Positions 16,547-26,767 of a stretch of DNA of 64,000 bases are shown in pieces. Both the position numbers and the translations under genes were made by a program. Source of the stretch: Candidatus Bilophila faecipullorum (GTDB taxonomy: Bacteria; Desulfobacterota; Desulfovibrionia; Desulfovibrionales; Desulfovibrionaceae); NCBI GenBank assembly GCA_944326695.1, contig CALVEZ010000003.1, positions 1 through 64,000 of the forward strand, written 5' to 3'. Each line of letters starts with the position of its first letter. Position 1 is the stretch's first letter. The notes beneath the pieces were generated by a model that was not told the DNA's origin, did not search any database, and was given only the letters and a program-made list of their open reading frames with translations.

Positions 16547-16576
16547 CCCTGCCCGTCCCGACGGGCGGGGATTTTT
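16547..16576 (+). terminator. Intrinsic terminator after islB
   Basis: GCCCGT and ACGGGC form the stem around CCCG, extended by flanking C and G runs, and ATTTTTATT follows. It separates islA-islB from the activator gene, which has its own promoter. Confidence 0.75.
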
Positions 16577-16695
16577 ATTGCCCTTTCGCCCATAGGCGGC
16601 ACGGCGGGCGCAATCGCCCGGAAAAAGAGGCCCCCAGCGCCCCGCTTCCGGCGGCACGACTCCCGCGAAGCATTCGGTCTTCCTGCTTAGATGCC

Positions 16696-16724
16696 TTGAC
16701 GTTCTCGTGTTCAGGCACTAGCAT
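16696..16724 (+). promoter_or_regulatory. Sigma70-type promoter of the activator gene
   Basis: TTGACG (16696-16701) and TAGCAT (16719-16724) are 17 bases apart. The start point would be near 16731, about 40 bases before the activator ATG. No UAS copy is present here, which suggests constitutive expression of the regulator. Confidence 0.6.
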
Positions 16725-16772
16725 GAGAAATCAATTCCCCTGCAATCATTTTATTTCTTACCCCCACCACCT

Positions 16773-18173
16773 ATGGAAGACCCCATCCGCTCTCTCGCCC
16801 TGCACTTTGAAAGCATCCTCGACATCCTGTCCGACGGCGTGTTCATCAGCGACGTGGAGGGCACGACGCTTTTCGTCAACAAGATGTATGAGACGCTCAC
16901 CGGTCTCCGGCAGGATGAGATTCAGGGCCAAAACATCCGCACCCTCGTACAGCAGGGCATCTTCGACCGCGTGGTCAATCCGCAGATCGTGGAAACCGGA
17001 AAACCGGCTACCCACGTCCAGCAGCTTGCCAACGGCAAACGCCTTGTGCTCACCGGCTACCCCGTCTTTGACGAGAAGGGGCAGCTTTGCCTTGTTGTGA
17101 CCTTCGCGCGCGACATCACCGTCCTCACACAGTTGCAGGACGAAATGACGGCGCAGAAAAAACTCATTGAGCAGTTCCATGACCGCCTCGCTTTCATGGC
17201 CCGCGAGCAGACCCGCGAGCTGGTGCCGGTCTTCGCCAGCCGGGAAATGAAGGACGTGATGGGCCTTGTGGAGCGTTTCGCCAGTTCGGACGCCACGGTC
17301 CTCATCCTCGGGGAAACGGGCGTGGGCAAGGACGTAGTGGCGCGCATGACCCACGAACTCAGCCCGCGCAAAGAAAAGATGTTCCTCAAGGTGGACTGCG
17401 GCGGGATTTCCGAGAGCCTGACCGAATCCGAGCTTTTCGGCTACATGCCCGGCGCGTTCACGGGCGCGGGCAACAAGGGCAAGAGCGGCTATTTCGAAAT
17501 GGCCGACGGCGGCACGGTCTTTCTCGACGAAGTGGGCGAACTGAGCCTCGCCATGCAGACCCGCCTGCTGCGCGTGCTCCAGGACGGGGAAATCATGCGC
17601 GTTGGCTCCTCCAAGCCGCGCAAGGTTGACGTGCGCATCATCGCGGCCACCAACCGCAATCTGGCCGAGCGCGTGGAAAAGGGGCTTTTCCGGCGCGATC
17701 TCTACTACCGCCTCAATGTGGCCGTGGTGAACATCCCGCCCCTGCGCGAGCGGCCTGACGACATTGAGCCCCTGATCACGCATTTTCTCAGCGTCTTTAC
17801 CACCAAGTACCGCAAGCACATGAACCTTGCGCCCGGCCTTATGGAGGCCCTGCGGCAGTATTCATGGCCGGGCAACGTGCGCGAGCTGCAAAACCTGATG
17901 CACAGCATCGTCATCACCAAGGATCACGGCCCGCTCACGGTCAAGGACCTCCCCCGCCACATGACGGGCATTGAAAACGAGGAGCTTTTCTTCCCCGACG
18001 ACGGCATCAACTACGACCGACCCCTCAAGGACATCATGGCCGACATCGAACGCGGCATCCTGCGCAAGGCCCTCAAGGTGCACGGCTCGGTCCAGAAAGT
18101 GGCCGAGGTCTTCAAGGTCAACCGGAGTACCATTTTCAGAAAGCTGCATTCGGAGAAGGATGGGAATGAGTGA
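16773..18173 (+). CDS. Sigma54-dependent transcriptional activator (PAS-AAA+-Fis)
   Basis: This 466-residue enhancer-binding protein has an N-terminal PAS sensor (residues about 5-120), a AAA+ domain and a C-terminal Fis-type helix-turn-helix (VQKVAEVFKVNRSTIFRKL). The AAA+ domain has Walker A GETGVGKD at 180-187 and the GAFTGA sigma54-contact loop at 227-232. It is the only such regulator in the window and lies right after islB. It is therefore the best candidate to bind the five 16-bp sites and fire the promoters at 3733 and 12859. What the PAS domain senses cannot be told. The ATG at 16773 has no clear Shine-Dalgarno sequence. Confidence 0.9.
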   Translation: MEDPIRSLALHFESILDILSDGVFISDVEGTTLFVNKMYETLTGLRQDEIQGQNIRTLVQQGIFDRVVNPQIVETGKPATHVQQLANGKRLVLTGYPVFDEKGQLCLVVTFARDITVLTQLQDEMTAQKKLIEQFHDRLAFMAREQTRELVPVFASREMKDVMGLVERFASSDATVLILGETGVGKDVVARMTHELSPRKEKMFLKVDCGGISESLTESELFGYMPGAFTGAGNKGKSGYFEMADGGTVFLDEVGELSLAMQTRLLRVLQDGEIMRVGSSKPRKVDVRIIAATNRNLAERVEKGLFRRDLYYRLNVAVVNIPPLRERPDDIEPLITHFLSVFTTKYRKHMNLAPGLMEALRQYSWPGNVRELQNLMHSIVITKDHGPLTVKDLPRHMTGIENEELFFPDDGINYDRPLKDIMADIERGILRKALKVHGSVQKVAEVFKVNRSTIFRKLHSEKDGNE

Positions 18174-18174
18174 G

Positions 18175-18290
18175 ATTGGGGAAGGGAGGGGGAAACTTTC
18201 TCCAGAAGGGGGGAGCACCCCCACGTTTCCCCCTCCCTTCCCCAAAGCCCATCCCTCCCTCTTCAAAGACTTTCACGTGGTGGGGAGGCC
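18175..18290. repeat. ~110-bp intergenic palindromic element (copy 3)
   Basis: The element starts two bases past the activator stop. Its hairpin arms, GGAAGGGAGGGGGAAAC and its complement, are interrupted by an altered loop. The flank with TTCAAAGACTTTC follows. It probably serves as the 3' end of the activator transcript. Confidence 0.75.
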
Positions 18291-18423
18291 GCGTGGCAGG
18301 AGTTCGTTTCGGCTCCAGTCGGGGTGAAACAACGCAAGAATAAAGGCCGGACATTTTTATAATGGTCGGTCTTTACATGTTTTCAGCCTCTGACTGTACC
18401 GAGGAGCGTCACGGCGGCCTCGA

Positions 18424-18483
18424 AGCGATAAAAAGCGGTTCCGTGTCCGGCGCAAGCCGGATGCGGAACCGCTTTTTATCGCT
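18424..18483. terminator. Long bidirectional terminator between the activator and lutAB
   Basis: A 20-bp arm (AGCGATAAAAAGCGGTTCCG) pairs with its complement 20 bases later, and TCCGGC and GCCGGA pair inside. A/T runs are built into the stem, so it can end transcripts from both converging genes. Confidence 0.75.
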
Positions 18484-18555
18484 CCGAGGGGGTCTGGGGG
18501 GAATCATTCCCCCCAGCGGGTGCAGGGCAGCGCCCTGCCCGCCGGAGGCATTCTC

Positions 18556-20712
18556 CTACTTCTTCACGTTTTCAGCCAAAAGCTCCGCGATGTGCGTCAC
18601 CTTGAGGCCCTTGCCGTCCTTTTCCGCGCCGCCGCGAATCTGGAGCACGCAGCCGGGGCAGTCCATGACCACACGCGCCGCGCCCGTTTCCGCGATGCCG
18701 TCCAGCTTCTTGCGCAGGAGCGCGGCGGAGACTTCGGGGAACTTGGCGGAATAGGTGCCGCCGAAGCCGCAGCAGACTTCCTCTTCCGCCGCAGGCACGT
18801 AGTCGGCGGCGGCGGCGATGAGCTCGCGCGGCGCTTCCTTGACGCCGAGGCCGCGGCACAGATGGCAGGAGGCGTGATACGTCACCTTCTCGTCGCTATG
18901 ATTGAAGCTGTCGGCGGTGAGGCCAAGCTTTTCCTTGGCAAAGGTGCTAAAGTCCATCACCTTGTCGGCAAGGGCGCGGGCGCGGGCCAAACGGCCGGGC
19001 TGATCCGCAAAGAGCTCCACATAGCCTTCCTTGAGCTGCGAGGCGCAGGAGGCGCAGAGGGTCAGGATGACGTCGTAATGGCCCTTTTCAAAAGCGTCCA
19101 TGTTCTGGAGCGCCACGTCGCGGGCGGTCTCGCGCTGGCCCATCATGACCACGGGCAGGCCGCAGCAGGACTGTTCCATGGGGAAGTCCACCTGCATGTT
19201 GTGGCCGTGCATGAGCTTCACCGCGGCCTCAAGCTGCTCGGGATAGACGAAATCCTGCACGCAGCCAGCGAAAATGGCCACACGCAGGGAGGGGTTCGCG
19301 GAAACGGGACGGTCCATCTTCTCCCAGCGGTCGCGGAAAGCCTTGTCCGCAATGGCGGGCAGGGCCCGGAACTCGTTGTCCTTGGCAAACATGGCGGGCA
19401 GGTGACGGATGAACTTCTCGCCGCCCGTGAGCGGCTTCTGGGCGTACTTGGCGAACTTGAGCAGGGTATGGAACGCCTTGCGGTTCTTCAGCGTGGAAGC
19501 CAGCAGGTTCATGGGCAGGCTGTTGCCGTCCTGCTCAATGTACCGCATACGGATTTCCTCGATGAGGCCGGGCAGATCGATGCCCGCCGCGCAGACGTTC
19601 TTGCAGGCCTGACAGTTCACACAGTTCTGCACCAGCGCCTTGGCGCGGTCCTTGCCGTGGAAGAGGTAGGTCAGGATGAGCCCGATGGCCCCGATGTAGA
19701 TGTAGCCCATGCGGTGGCCGCCCACGAGCCGATAGACCGGGCACACGTTGGCGCACGCGCCGCAGCGCACGCAGCGCAGGGCCTGCGAGAGGACGGGGTC
19801 TTTCAGCACGGCCTTGCGTCCGTTGTCCACGAAGACCACGTGCATGCTCTTCTTGCCGTCGGGAGCCGAGCCCGTGGGCACGCTTCCGGCGATCCACGTG
19901 ACGTAGGAGGTCAGGTGCTGGCCCGTGGCGTTGCGCGGCAGCACGCGCAGGGTCGCCACCGCGTCGTCGAAGGAAGGCACGAGCTTGTCGATGCCGCCCA
20001 CGGCCACGTGCACGCGGGGCATGGTGGTCACCATGCGGGCGTTGCCCTCGTTGGTCACAAGGCCGATGGCCCCGGCCTCGGCCACGGCGAAGTTCATGCC
20101 GGAAATGCCCATGTCGGCTTCCGCGAACTTGCGGCGCAGCTCGCGACGGGCCACGCGCACGAGGCTGACGATGTCCTCGCTTTCGGTCTTGCCGGTTTCC
20201 TTGCTGAAGGTGTCGGCCACCTGCGTGCGCGAAAGGTGGATGGCGGGCATGACCATGTGGGAAGGCCCTTCGTGGCGCAACTGGATGATCCACTCGGCAA
20301 GGTCGGTTTCCACCACTTCCATGCCCTTGGCCTCAAGAGCCGTGTTGGTCTGGATTTCCTCCACGGTCATGGACTTGGACTTCACCACCGACTTGCAGCC
20401 GTTTTCCTCGGCGATTTTCGCGATGATGCGGTTGGCGTCGGCGGCGTCTTTGGCGAGGTGCACCTGCACGCCGCGCTTTTCGGCCTCTTCCTTGAAGCGT
20501 TCGAACAGCTCGTCGAGGTGCTTGACGGATTCGTTCTTGCGGGCCGCGATGTCGGCGATGAGCTCGCGCTCGTCCATGCCGGAGAAGATACGTTCGCGGC
20601 TGGCGCGGTAATCCACCGCGAACTTGTCCAGAGCGCGACGCTGGAACGTATCGTTCAGGGCCGCGGACAGGTCGGTACGGTAGCTTTTTATATCGCGTGC
20701 GGGTTCTTTCAT
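18556..20712 (-). CDS. Fused LutA-LutB lactate-oxidation iron-sulfur protein
   Basis: This 718-residue fusion of two lactate dehydrogenase subunits passes electrons from lactate to the respiratory chain. Residues 1-420 are LutB/LldF-like: a LUD domain then CVRCGACANVCPVYR and CVNCQACKNVC clusters. The C-terminal half is LutA/LldE-like with CCG repeats (SCCGLPVVMMG, VCCGFGGTYS) and cysteine pairs that bind further clusters. The same fusion is known in Desulfovibrio. The start is ATG at 20712 behind AAGGGG. A 12-codon upstream extension is possible but less likely. lutC precedes it by 55 bases. No lactate permease is next to it. Confidence 0.92.
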   Translation of the reverse strand: MKEPARDIKSYRTDLSAALNDTFQRRALDKFAVDYRASRERIFSGMDERELIADIAARKNESVKHLDELFERFKEEAEKRGVQVHLAKDAADANRIIAKIAEENGCKSVVKSKSMTVEEIQTNTALEAKGMEVVETDLAEWIIQLRHEGPSHMVMPAIHLSRTQVADTFSKETGKTESEDIVSLVRVARRELRRKFAEADMGISGMNFAVAEAGAIGLVTNEGNARMVTTMPRVHVAVGGIDKLVPSFDDAVATLRVLPRNATGQHLTSYVTWIAGSVPTGSAPDGKKSMHVVFVDNGRKAVLKDPVLSQALRCVRCGACANVCPVYRLVGGHRMGYIYIGAIGLILTYLFHGKDRAKALVQNCVNCQACKNVCAAGIDLPGLIEEIRMRYIEQDGNSLPMNLLASTLKNRKAFHTLLKFAKYAQKPLTGGEKFIRHLPAMFAKDNEFRALPAIADKAFRDRWEKMDRPVSANPSLRVAIFAGCVQDFVYPEQLEAAVKLMHGHNMQVDFPMEQSCCGLPVVMMGQRETARDVALQNMDAFEKGHYDVILTLCASCASQLKEGYVELFADQPGRLARARALADKVMDFSTFAKEKLGLTADSFNHSDEKVTYHASCHLCRGLGVKEAPRELIAAAADYVPAAEEEVCCGFGGTYSAKFPEVSAALLRKKLDGIAETGAARVVMDCPGCVLQIRGGAEKDGKGLKVTHIAELLAENVKK

Positions 20713-20767
20713 GAGGCGGTATCCCCTTATAAGGTCTACGGGAAGCATGATTCCCGGGAAGAAAAGA

Positions 20768-21355
20768 CTAGTCGTTGATCAGCACGGCGTGCAGGTACAA
20801 AGGACCGTGGACGCCGAGGGTGAGCACACGCTCGATGTCCGCGGTACGGCTCGGCCCGCTGATGAAGGCCAAAAATTCCGGCTCGGCCTTGGCGAAGAAT
20901 GTGCGCAGGGTTTCCGCGCCGTATTCGTTGCCGGGCAGAATGGTGGAGCGGCGGATGAGCAGCACGCTGGTTTCGGGGAGCATGGTGGCGAGGCGGACGT
21001 CCTCGTCCGTGCTTTCCACGACGCAGGTCCCGGTGTCGGCAAAGCCGCACGCGGCCCACGCCACGCCCACTTCCATGCCTCCGGCATAGTCGCGCAAACC
21101 CTTTTCCACAAACGTCAGCCCCCGTTCCTCGCATCCCTTGCGGAGAGCTTCGGCCTGCTCGGACGGCAGACCGGGCGCGGCAAGGACTTTTCCCCTGCCC
21201 TCGGGTTCGGGGCCCATGAGCTGTTCATGCGGTTCGGCGGACTGGCACAGTTCAAGGGCGTACTGCAAAGCCTCGTCCACGGACGCGACTTCCTTCACCG
21301 TGGCCGAAATAGCGACGGACCGTTGTTTCCAGAGTTCAGCAGACGTCTGTTCCAT
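20768..21355 (-). CDS. lutC: Lactate utilisation protein LutC/LldG
   Basis: This 195-residue protein of the LUD superfamily is the third subunit of the non-flavin lactate oxidase. The motif GVAWAACGFADTGTCVVES and the later ISGPSRTADIERVLTLGVHGP are the family's conserved C-terminal half, common to LutC and LutB. It is the first gene of a two-gene operon read on the minus strand, with the fused LutAB next. The start is ATG at 21355, with AACCAGGAAAA upstream as a ribosome binding site. A candidate promoter lies at 21432-21460. Confidence 0.9.
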   Translation of the reverse strand: MEQTSAELWKQRSVAISATVKEVASVDEALQYALELCQSAEPHEQLMGPEPEGRGKVLAAPGLPSEQAEALRKGCEERGLTFVEKGLRDYAGGMEVGVAWAACGFADTGTCVVESTDEDVRLATMLPETSVLLIRRSTILPGNEYGAETLRTFFAKAEPEFLAFISGPSRTADIERVLTLGVHGPLYLHAVLIND

Positions 21356-21431
21356 TGTTTTTTCCTGGTTACGTGTGAGGTACGGGCACGAGCGCGGGAG
21401 GCGGCGCGCCGTAACAAGAAGTATTCCTCAT

Positions 21432-21460
21432 AGTATGTTTATTTTTTGGGAATTAGGCAA
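21432..21460 (-). promoter_or_regulatory. Sigma70-type promoter of lutC-lutAB
   Basis: On the minus strand TTGCCT and CATACT are separated by 17 bases, in the only strongly A/T-rich stretch before lutC. The -10 is imperfect. Confidence 0.4.
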
Positions 21461-21629
21461 GACCCGGCTTCCCTTATCTTTTTCGAAATAATGTGCCGCA
21501 TTCCCTTTCATTCCCGAGAAAAGGCGCCCGGGGCCCCGCCCCGCGACGAAAAAAGGCCGCAGGGAAAAAACGCTTTTTTGAAGCCGCCTCCCCCGCCGGG
21601 GTCTCAGAGCGAGCGCCCGCCCGGGTTCG

Positions 21630-23120
21630 CTACTCGATCCAGCCCGCCGCACGTTTCACGGCCCGGTGCCACTGATGGAGCAGCGCAGCACGTCGCTCCT
21701 CGTCCATGCGCGGCTCGAAACGGCGATCAAGTTTCCAGAGCGAGCACAATTCGTCCTCGCCCGCCCAGAAGCCCACGGCCAGCCCCGCAAGGCAGGCCGC
21801 GCCGAGGGCCGTGGTTTCGGTGATCACCGGCCGCTCCACGGGCACGCCGAGCACGTCAGCCTGACACTGCATGAGCATGTTGTTGCGGCTGGCTCCGCCG
21901 TCCACCCGCAGGGCGGTCAGGGGGAGGCCGGAATCCTTTTCCATGCAGGCCATGATGTCGAGCGTCTGGAGGGCGATGGCTTCGAGGGCGGCGCGGGCCA
22001 GATGCCCCCGGGTGACGCCGCGCGTCAGGCCCACGATGGCCCCGCGCGCGTACTGGTCCCAGTAGGGCGCGCCGAGCCCGGCAAAGGCCGGCACGAAGAA
22101 GACCCCGCCGTTGTCCGGCTCGGAGGCGGCCAGCGCCTCGATTTCCGAAGCCTCGCGGATGAGCTGGAGGCCGTCGCGCAGCCACTGCACCACGGCCCCG
22201 GCCATGAAGACGCTTCCCTCAAGGGCGTAGCGCAGCCCGTCCCCGCAGTGCCAGCCCACGGTGGTCAAAAGATTGTTGGCGCTGCGCCGCGCTTCCCGGC
22301 CCGTGTTCATGAGCAGAAAGCAGCCCGTGCCGTAGGTGTTTTTGGCCATGCCGGGCGTCATGCAGGCGTTGCCGAAGGCCGCAGCCTGCTGATCCCCGGC
22401 GTTGCCCGCCAGCGGCAGCCGCTGCCCGAGGAATTCGGGGTGCATATGGCCCATGACGCCGGAGGAGGGCACGACCTGCGGCAGCATGGAGCGGGGAATG
22501 CCCAGCGTTTCGAGGAGTTCCTCGTCCCAGTCGCCGGTATGGATGTTGAAAAGCAGTGTCCGGCTGGCGTTGGAGGGATCGGTGACGTGCGCCTCCCCTT
22601 TGGTGAAATTCCAGATCAGCCACGAATCCACCGTGCCGAAAAGCAGCTCACCCGCCTCGGCCTGCGCCCGCGCCCCCGGCACGTTGTCGAGAATCCAGCG
22701 GACCTTGGTCCCGGAAAAATAGGCGTCGAGCACAAGCCCGGTCTTGGCCGCGAAAACGTCCGCCTTGCCCGCCTCGCGCAGGGCGTCGCAAAACCCCGCC
22801 GTGCGGCGATCCTGCCAGACGATGGCGTTGCAGACGGGCGCGCCCGTCCTGCGGTTCCAGACGACGGTGGTCTCGCGCTGGTTGGCGATGCCCACGGCGG
22901 CCACGTCCGCCGCCTCCACACCCGCCTGACGCAGGCAGCGGGCGGCCACCGTAGCCTGACTGTCGAAAAGTTCGTTGGGATCATGTTCCACCCAGCCCGG
23001 CTGGGGATAGCGCTGCGAGAACTCCTGTTGGGCCATGTGCACGATGCCGCCCAAACGGTCGAACAAGATGGCGCGCGAACTGGTGGTGCCCTGATCAAGG
23101 GCGAGGAGATAACGGCTCAT
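21630..23120 (-). CDS. glpK: Glycerol kinase
   Basis: This 496-residue FGGY-family kinase phosphorylates glycerol with ATP to glycerol-3-phosphate. It begins [18 protein letters not shown], the phosphate-binding motif. It also holds the substrate region [11 protein letters not shown] and the second-domain signatures [14 protein letters not shown] and [11 protein letters not shown]. The length is standard. The chosen start, ATG at 23120, has AAGGAG upstream. The same frame is open further upstream but without homology. It is divergent from the glycerophosphodiesterase and Ugp genes, forming a glycerol/glycerol-3-phosphate module. No glycerol-3-phosphate dehydrogenase is in the window. Confidence 0.95.
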   Translation of the reverse strand: MSRYLLALDQGTTSSRAILFDRLGGIVHMAQQEFSQRYPQPGWVEHDPNELFDSQATVAARCLRQAGVEAADVAAVGIANQRETTVVWNRRTGAPVCNAIVWQDRRTAGFCDALREAGKADVFAAKTGLVLDAYFSGTKVRWILDNVPGARAQAEAGELLFGTVDSWLIWNFTKGEAHVTDPSNASRTLLFNIHTGDWDEELLETLGIPRSMLPQVVPSSGVMGHMHPEFLGQRLPLAGNAGDQQAAAFGNACMTPGMAKNTYGTGCFLLMNTGREARRSANNLLTTVGWHCGDGLRYALEGSVFMAGAVVQWLRDGLQLIREASEIEALAASEPDNGGVFFVPAFAGLGAPYWDQYARGAIVGLTRGVTRGHLARAALEAIALQTLDIMACMEKDSGLPLTALRVDGGASRNNMLMQCQADVLGVPVERPVITETTALGAACLAGLAVGFWAGEDELCSLWKLDRRFEPRMDEERRAALLHQWHRAVKRAAGWIE

Positions 23121-23411
23121 GGCAACTCCTTGAAACGTTCGGAATGAAGACACACGTCCACCATAAACGCTTGCGCCGTGATGATAAAGACGTGGACAGC
23201 CGCCGCGCCGCCTTCTTTGCGTACTGCAACGCGCCCCCTGAGGTCCGTAGAAAAGGCGCAACGCCGCCCGCCCTGTGCAGGGCATAGGCGAAGTACGCCT
23301 GAATTCTCGACAAAATGGCTCTTCCACGTTATGTTGGATTCCATTCAGAAAACGCCGGGATGTCCTCTGCGGCCTCCCCGCATTCCTTTTTCCGCACTCC
23401 GCAGGTCCTTC

Positions 23412-24254
23412 ATGCGCAAAACCATTGATTTCCATGTGCGTCCTCCGTTTCCGCTCGTCGTGGCCCACCGTGGCGCACGCGGGCACGCCCCCGAAAACAC
23501 GCTGGTTTCCGCCGCCCTCGGCCATGCCGCGGACGCCGATCTCTGGGAACTTGACGTCAACTACACCAAAGATGGCCGTCTTGTGGTGGTCCACGACGAC
23601 ACCCTGACCCGTACCACCAACGTGGAAAGCGCCTTTCCGGGCCGTCCTTCCTACCGCGTCTGCGACTTCACTCTGGAGGAAATCAGAAGCCTCGACGCGG
23701 GATCGTGGTACGCCGGGCGCGATCCCTTTGGCCGTGTCGCCGCCGGGGAGCTCGACGCCGCCACGCTCAAAGGCTTCGAGGGCCTGACCGTGCCCACGCT
23801 GGAGGAGGCGCTGCGCCTCACCAAAGACAAAAGCTGGTACGTCAACGTGGAAATCAAGGACCACGCCCGGCTCGTCGGTCACGAAACCGTCACAAAAGAC
23901 GTGTTAGACCTCATCCGCCGTCTGGATATGACGCAGCAGGTGATCATCTCCTCCTTCCAGCACCGTTATCTGGAAGAGTGCCGCGCCCTGTGTCCCGACA
24001 TGGCCACCGGAGCGCTTGTGGAGCACCTGCGCCCCGCCGATCCCGTGGGCCTCTGCCGCCGTTTGGGGGTCAACGCCTACCACCCGGACCGGAACATCCT
24101 CGCCCCCGGCGATCTGGCTGCCCTGCGCGATGCGGGCTTCGCCGTCAACGTCTGGACGGTCAACGACATGGACGAAGCCCGGCGCCTCGTCTCGGAAGGC
24201 GCGAGCGGCATCATCACCGATTTTCCCGCCGCCTGCCGCAAAGCCCTCGGCTAG
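23412..24254 (+). CDS. Glycerophosphodiester phosphodiesterase
   Basis: This 280-residue GDPD-family TIM barrel hydrolyses glycerophosphodiesters to an alcohol and glycerol-3-phosphate. The signature [12 protein letters not shown] carries the catalytic His-Arg. The metal-binding ELDV and the second catalytic histidine in VVHDDTL follow, and VNVEIKD is also conserved. No signal peptide is seen, so it is probably cytoplasmic, like UgpQ. The start ATG at 23412 follows CAGGTCC. The Ugp transporter begins 184 bases downstream, so imported glycerophosphodiesters would be cleaved here. Confidence 0.9.
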   Translation: MRKTIDFHVRPPFPLVVAHRGARGHAPENTLVSAALGHAADADLWELDVNYTKDGRLVVVHDDTLTRTTNVESAFPGRPSYRVCDFTLEEIRSLDAGSWYAGRDPFGRVAAGELDAATLKGFEGLTVPTLEEALRLTKDKSWYVNVEIKDHARLVGHETVTKDVLDLIRRLDMTQQVIISSFQHRYLEECRALCPDMATGALVEHLRPADPVGLCRRLGVNAYHPDRNILAPGDLAALRDAGFAVNVWTVNDMDEARRLVSEGASGIITDFPAACRKALG

Positions 24255-24438
24255 GCGGGGAAAAGCCCTGTCCGGGAGCTTCGGACAAGCGGCTCTCTCT
24301 TTTTTCGGCTTTTCCACCCCTGAAGCGGGGAGGGACGGCCCTCTCCCGTCGGCACGCGGTTCCGGCGGGCGTTCCGGGGACTGGCCCCGGAGAGGTTACA
24401 ACCGGACGGCCACCCCGTCCGCCACTGCAGGAGAACAC

Positions 24439-25758
24439 ATGCGTTCATTCCGTCTGATGGCTCTGCTGGCCATGTGTCTGATGTTGCTGGCCGCGCCCGT
24501 GCAGGCCAAAACCACCATTACCTTCTGGCACGGCATGGGCGGCGAACTCGGCGAGATCACCGACGACCTGATCAAGGAATTCAACGCGTCTCAGGATCAG
24601 TACGAGGTCAAGGGCGTCTACAAGGGCAACTACGACGAGGCCATGACCGCCGCCATCGCCGCCTTCCGCGCCAAACAGCACCCCAACCTCATTCAGATTT
24701 TTGAAGTGGGCACCGCCAGCATGATGGCCGCCAAGGGCGCCGTCCGCCCCGTCTACGAAATCATGGAAGCCGCCGGCACCCCGGTGGACGTCTCCAAGCT
24801 CCTCGGCTCCGTAGCCAGCTACTATTCCTCCACGGACGGCAAGCTCATCGCCATGCCCTTCAACGCCTCGACCACCGTCCTCTACTACAACAAGGACGCC
24901 GTGAAGAAGGCAGGCGGCGATCCCGACAAGTTCCCCGCCACGTGGCCCGAAGTGGCCGAACTCGCCAGGAAGATCAAGGAATCCGGCGCGTGCAAGTACG
25001 GCCTGACCTCCGGCTGGCAATCGTGGGTGCAGCTTGAAAGCTTCTCCGCGTGGCACAACGTCCCCTTCGCCACCAACAACAACGGCTATGACGGCTTTGA
25101 CACCAAGTTCCTCTTCAACAGCCCCCTGCACGTCAAGCACATCGACTTCCTCTCCAAGCTCCAGAAGGACGGCGTGATGGTCTACGTGGGCCGCAAGTCC
25201 GAAGCCATCAACGCCTTCACCTCGGGCGAGGCGGGCATCCTCATGAATTCCTCCGGCTCCTACGCCGCGGTCAAGGCCGGGGCCAAATTCGACTGGGGCG
25301 TGGCTCTGCTCCCCTACTGGCCCGACGTGAAGGGCGCGCCGCAGAATACCGTCATCGGCGGCGCGGCCATCTGGGCCATGGCGGGCCACTCCAAGGAAGC
25401 CGAAAAGGGTTCCGCCGCCTTCCTCAACTTCCTGCTCAAGCCGGAAGTGCAGGCCCGTTTCCACCAGCTCACCGGGTACGTGCCCGTCACCCTCGAAGGC
25501 TACGAGCTGACCAGGCAGCAGGGCTTCTACGACCAGAACCCCGGTACGGACATCGCCGTGAAGGCGCTCTCCGACAAGAAGCCCACCATCAACTCCCTCG
25601 GCCTGCGCCTCGGCAACTTCGTCCAGATACGCAACATCATCGACGAAGAGCTTGAGGCTGTCTGGGCGGGCAAGAAGACCGCAAAGCAGGCCCTTGACGC
25701 CGCCGTCGAGCGCGGCAACGCCGAGCTGGCCCGTTTCGCCAAGGCCAACAAGAAGTAA
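24439..25758 (+). CDS. ugpB: Periplasmic glycerol-3-phosphate/glycerophosphodiester-binding protein
   Basis: This 439-residue ABC substrate-binding protein of family 1 is close to UgpB. Residues 1-23 form a Sec signal peptide (SFRLMALLAMCLMLLAAPVQA, cut after AQA-like QA). The mature protein opens with TTITFWHGMGGELGE, the UgpB-like start. ATG at 24439 lies behind GCAGGAGAA. The same frame is open upstream inside the phosphodiesterase gene but is not the start. It is the first gene of ugpB-A-E-C. Substrate assignment rests on similarity and on the adjacent phosphodiesterase and glpK. Confidence 0.88.
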   Translation: MRSFRLMALLAMCLMLLAAPVQAKTTITFWHGMGGELGEITDDLIKEFNASQDQYEVKGVYKGNYDEAMTAAIAAFRAKQHPNLIQIFEVGTASMMAAKGAVRPVYEIMEAAGTPVDVSKLLGSVASYYSSTDGKLIAMPFNASTTVLYYNKDAVKKAGGDPDKFPATWPEVAELARKIKESGACKYGLTSGWQSWVQLESFSAWHNVPFATNNNGYDGFDTKFLFNSPLHVKHIDFLSKLQKDGVMVYVGRKSEAINAFTSGEAGILMNSSGSYAAVKAGAKFDWGVALLPYWPDVKGAPQNTVIGGAAIWAMAGHSKEAEKGSAAFLNFLLKPEVQARFHQLTGYVPVTLEGYELTRQQGFYDQNPGTDIAVKALSDKKPTINSLGLRLGNFVQIRNIIDEELEAVWAGKKTAKQALDAAVERGNAELARFAKANKK

Positions 25759-25859
25759 ACGGCCCGTCGACGCCGCAACGAGGAGATGCCCGCCAGCCGC
25801 GGGCATCCCTCTTTTCCGGCCTCCTCCGGGAAACGCCCCAAACCGCATAAGGAGCCCCC

Positions 25860-26753
25860 ATGCAGGATGGACGTTACGCGTTCTCGGGCAGAAAACATCT
25901 GCTGCTGCCCCTTCTTTTCCTGCTGCCCCAACTCGCCGTCACCGTGGTCTTTTTCTTCTATCCCGCCGGTGAAGCGCTCATGGGGTCGTTCTACATGGAA
26001 GATTCGTTCGGCCTTTCACGGGAATTCGTGGGATTCGACAATTTCATCACCCTCTTTGCCGATCCCAGCTACCTGGAAACGCTGCGTCTGACGCTCGTGT
26101 TCAGCCTCGCCACCATCGTGCTGACGATGGGCACGGCCCTGCTCTTCGCCGTGCTCGCGGATCAGGTGAACTGGGGCGGCACGCTCTACAAATCCATGCT
26201 CATCATCCCCTACGCCGTCGCGCCGCCGCTCGCGGGCGTGCTCTGGCTCTTTCTCTTCAACCCTTCCGGCGGCGTCCTGACCGAGGCCCTGCACCACTTC
26301 GGCTACACGTGGAACCACAAGATCAACGGGGATCAAGCGCTCTTCCTGCTCGTGGTGTCCGCCTCGTGGAAACAGATTTCCTACAATTTCCTCTTCTTCC
26401 TCGCCGGGCTGCACGCCATCCCGCGTTCGCTCATTGAAGCCGCCGCCATCGACGGCGCATCCCCGTGGCGGCGTTTCCGCACCATCATCTTCCCGCTCCT
26501 CTCGCCCACGAGCTTCTTCCTGCTTGTGGTCAACACCATCTATACTCTCTTCGAGACCTTCGGCATCGTCCACGCCGTCACGCAGGGCGGTCCCTCCAAG
26601 GCCACCGAAACGCTGATCTACAAGGTCTTCAACGACGGCTTCATCGGGCTTGATTTCGGCGGCTCGTCGGCTCAGTCCGTGGTGCTCATGCTCATCGTCA
26701 TGGTCCTGACCTTCCTCCAGTTCCGGTATGTGGAACGTAAAGTGACCTACTAG
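25860..26753 (+). CDS. ugpA: Ugp ABC transporter permease A
   Basis: This 297-residue inner-membrane permease has six predicted membrane segments. The EAA loop ([20 protein letters not shown], about residues 192-211) contacts the ATPase. The N-terminal segment [22 protein letters not shown] and the [14 protein letters not shown] motif near the C-terminus are typical of UgpA. It follows ugpB by about 100 bases and is followed by ugpE after 14. ATG at 25860 has AAGGAG upstream. Confidence 0.92.
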   Translation: MQDGRYAFSGRKHLLLPLLFLLPQLAVTVVFFFYPAGEALMGSFYMEDSFGLSREFVGFDNFITLFADPSYLETLRLTLVFSLATIVLTMGTALLFAVLADQVNWGGTLYKSMLIIPYAVAPPLAGVLWLFLFNPSGGVLTEALHHFGYTWNHKINGDQALFLLVVSASWKQISYNFLFFLAGLHAIPRSLIEAAAIDGASPWRRFRTIIFPLLSPTSFFLLVVNTIYTLFETFGIVHAVTQGGPSKATETLIYKVFNDGFIGLDFGGSSAQSVVLMLIVMVLTFLQFRYVERKVTY

Positions 26754-26767
26754 AAAAGGAACGCGGC

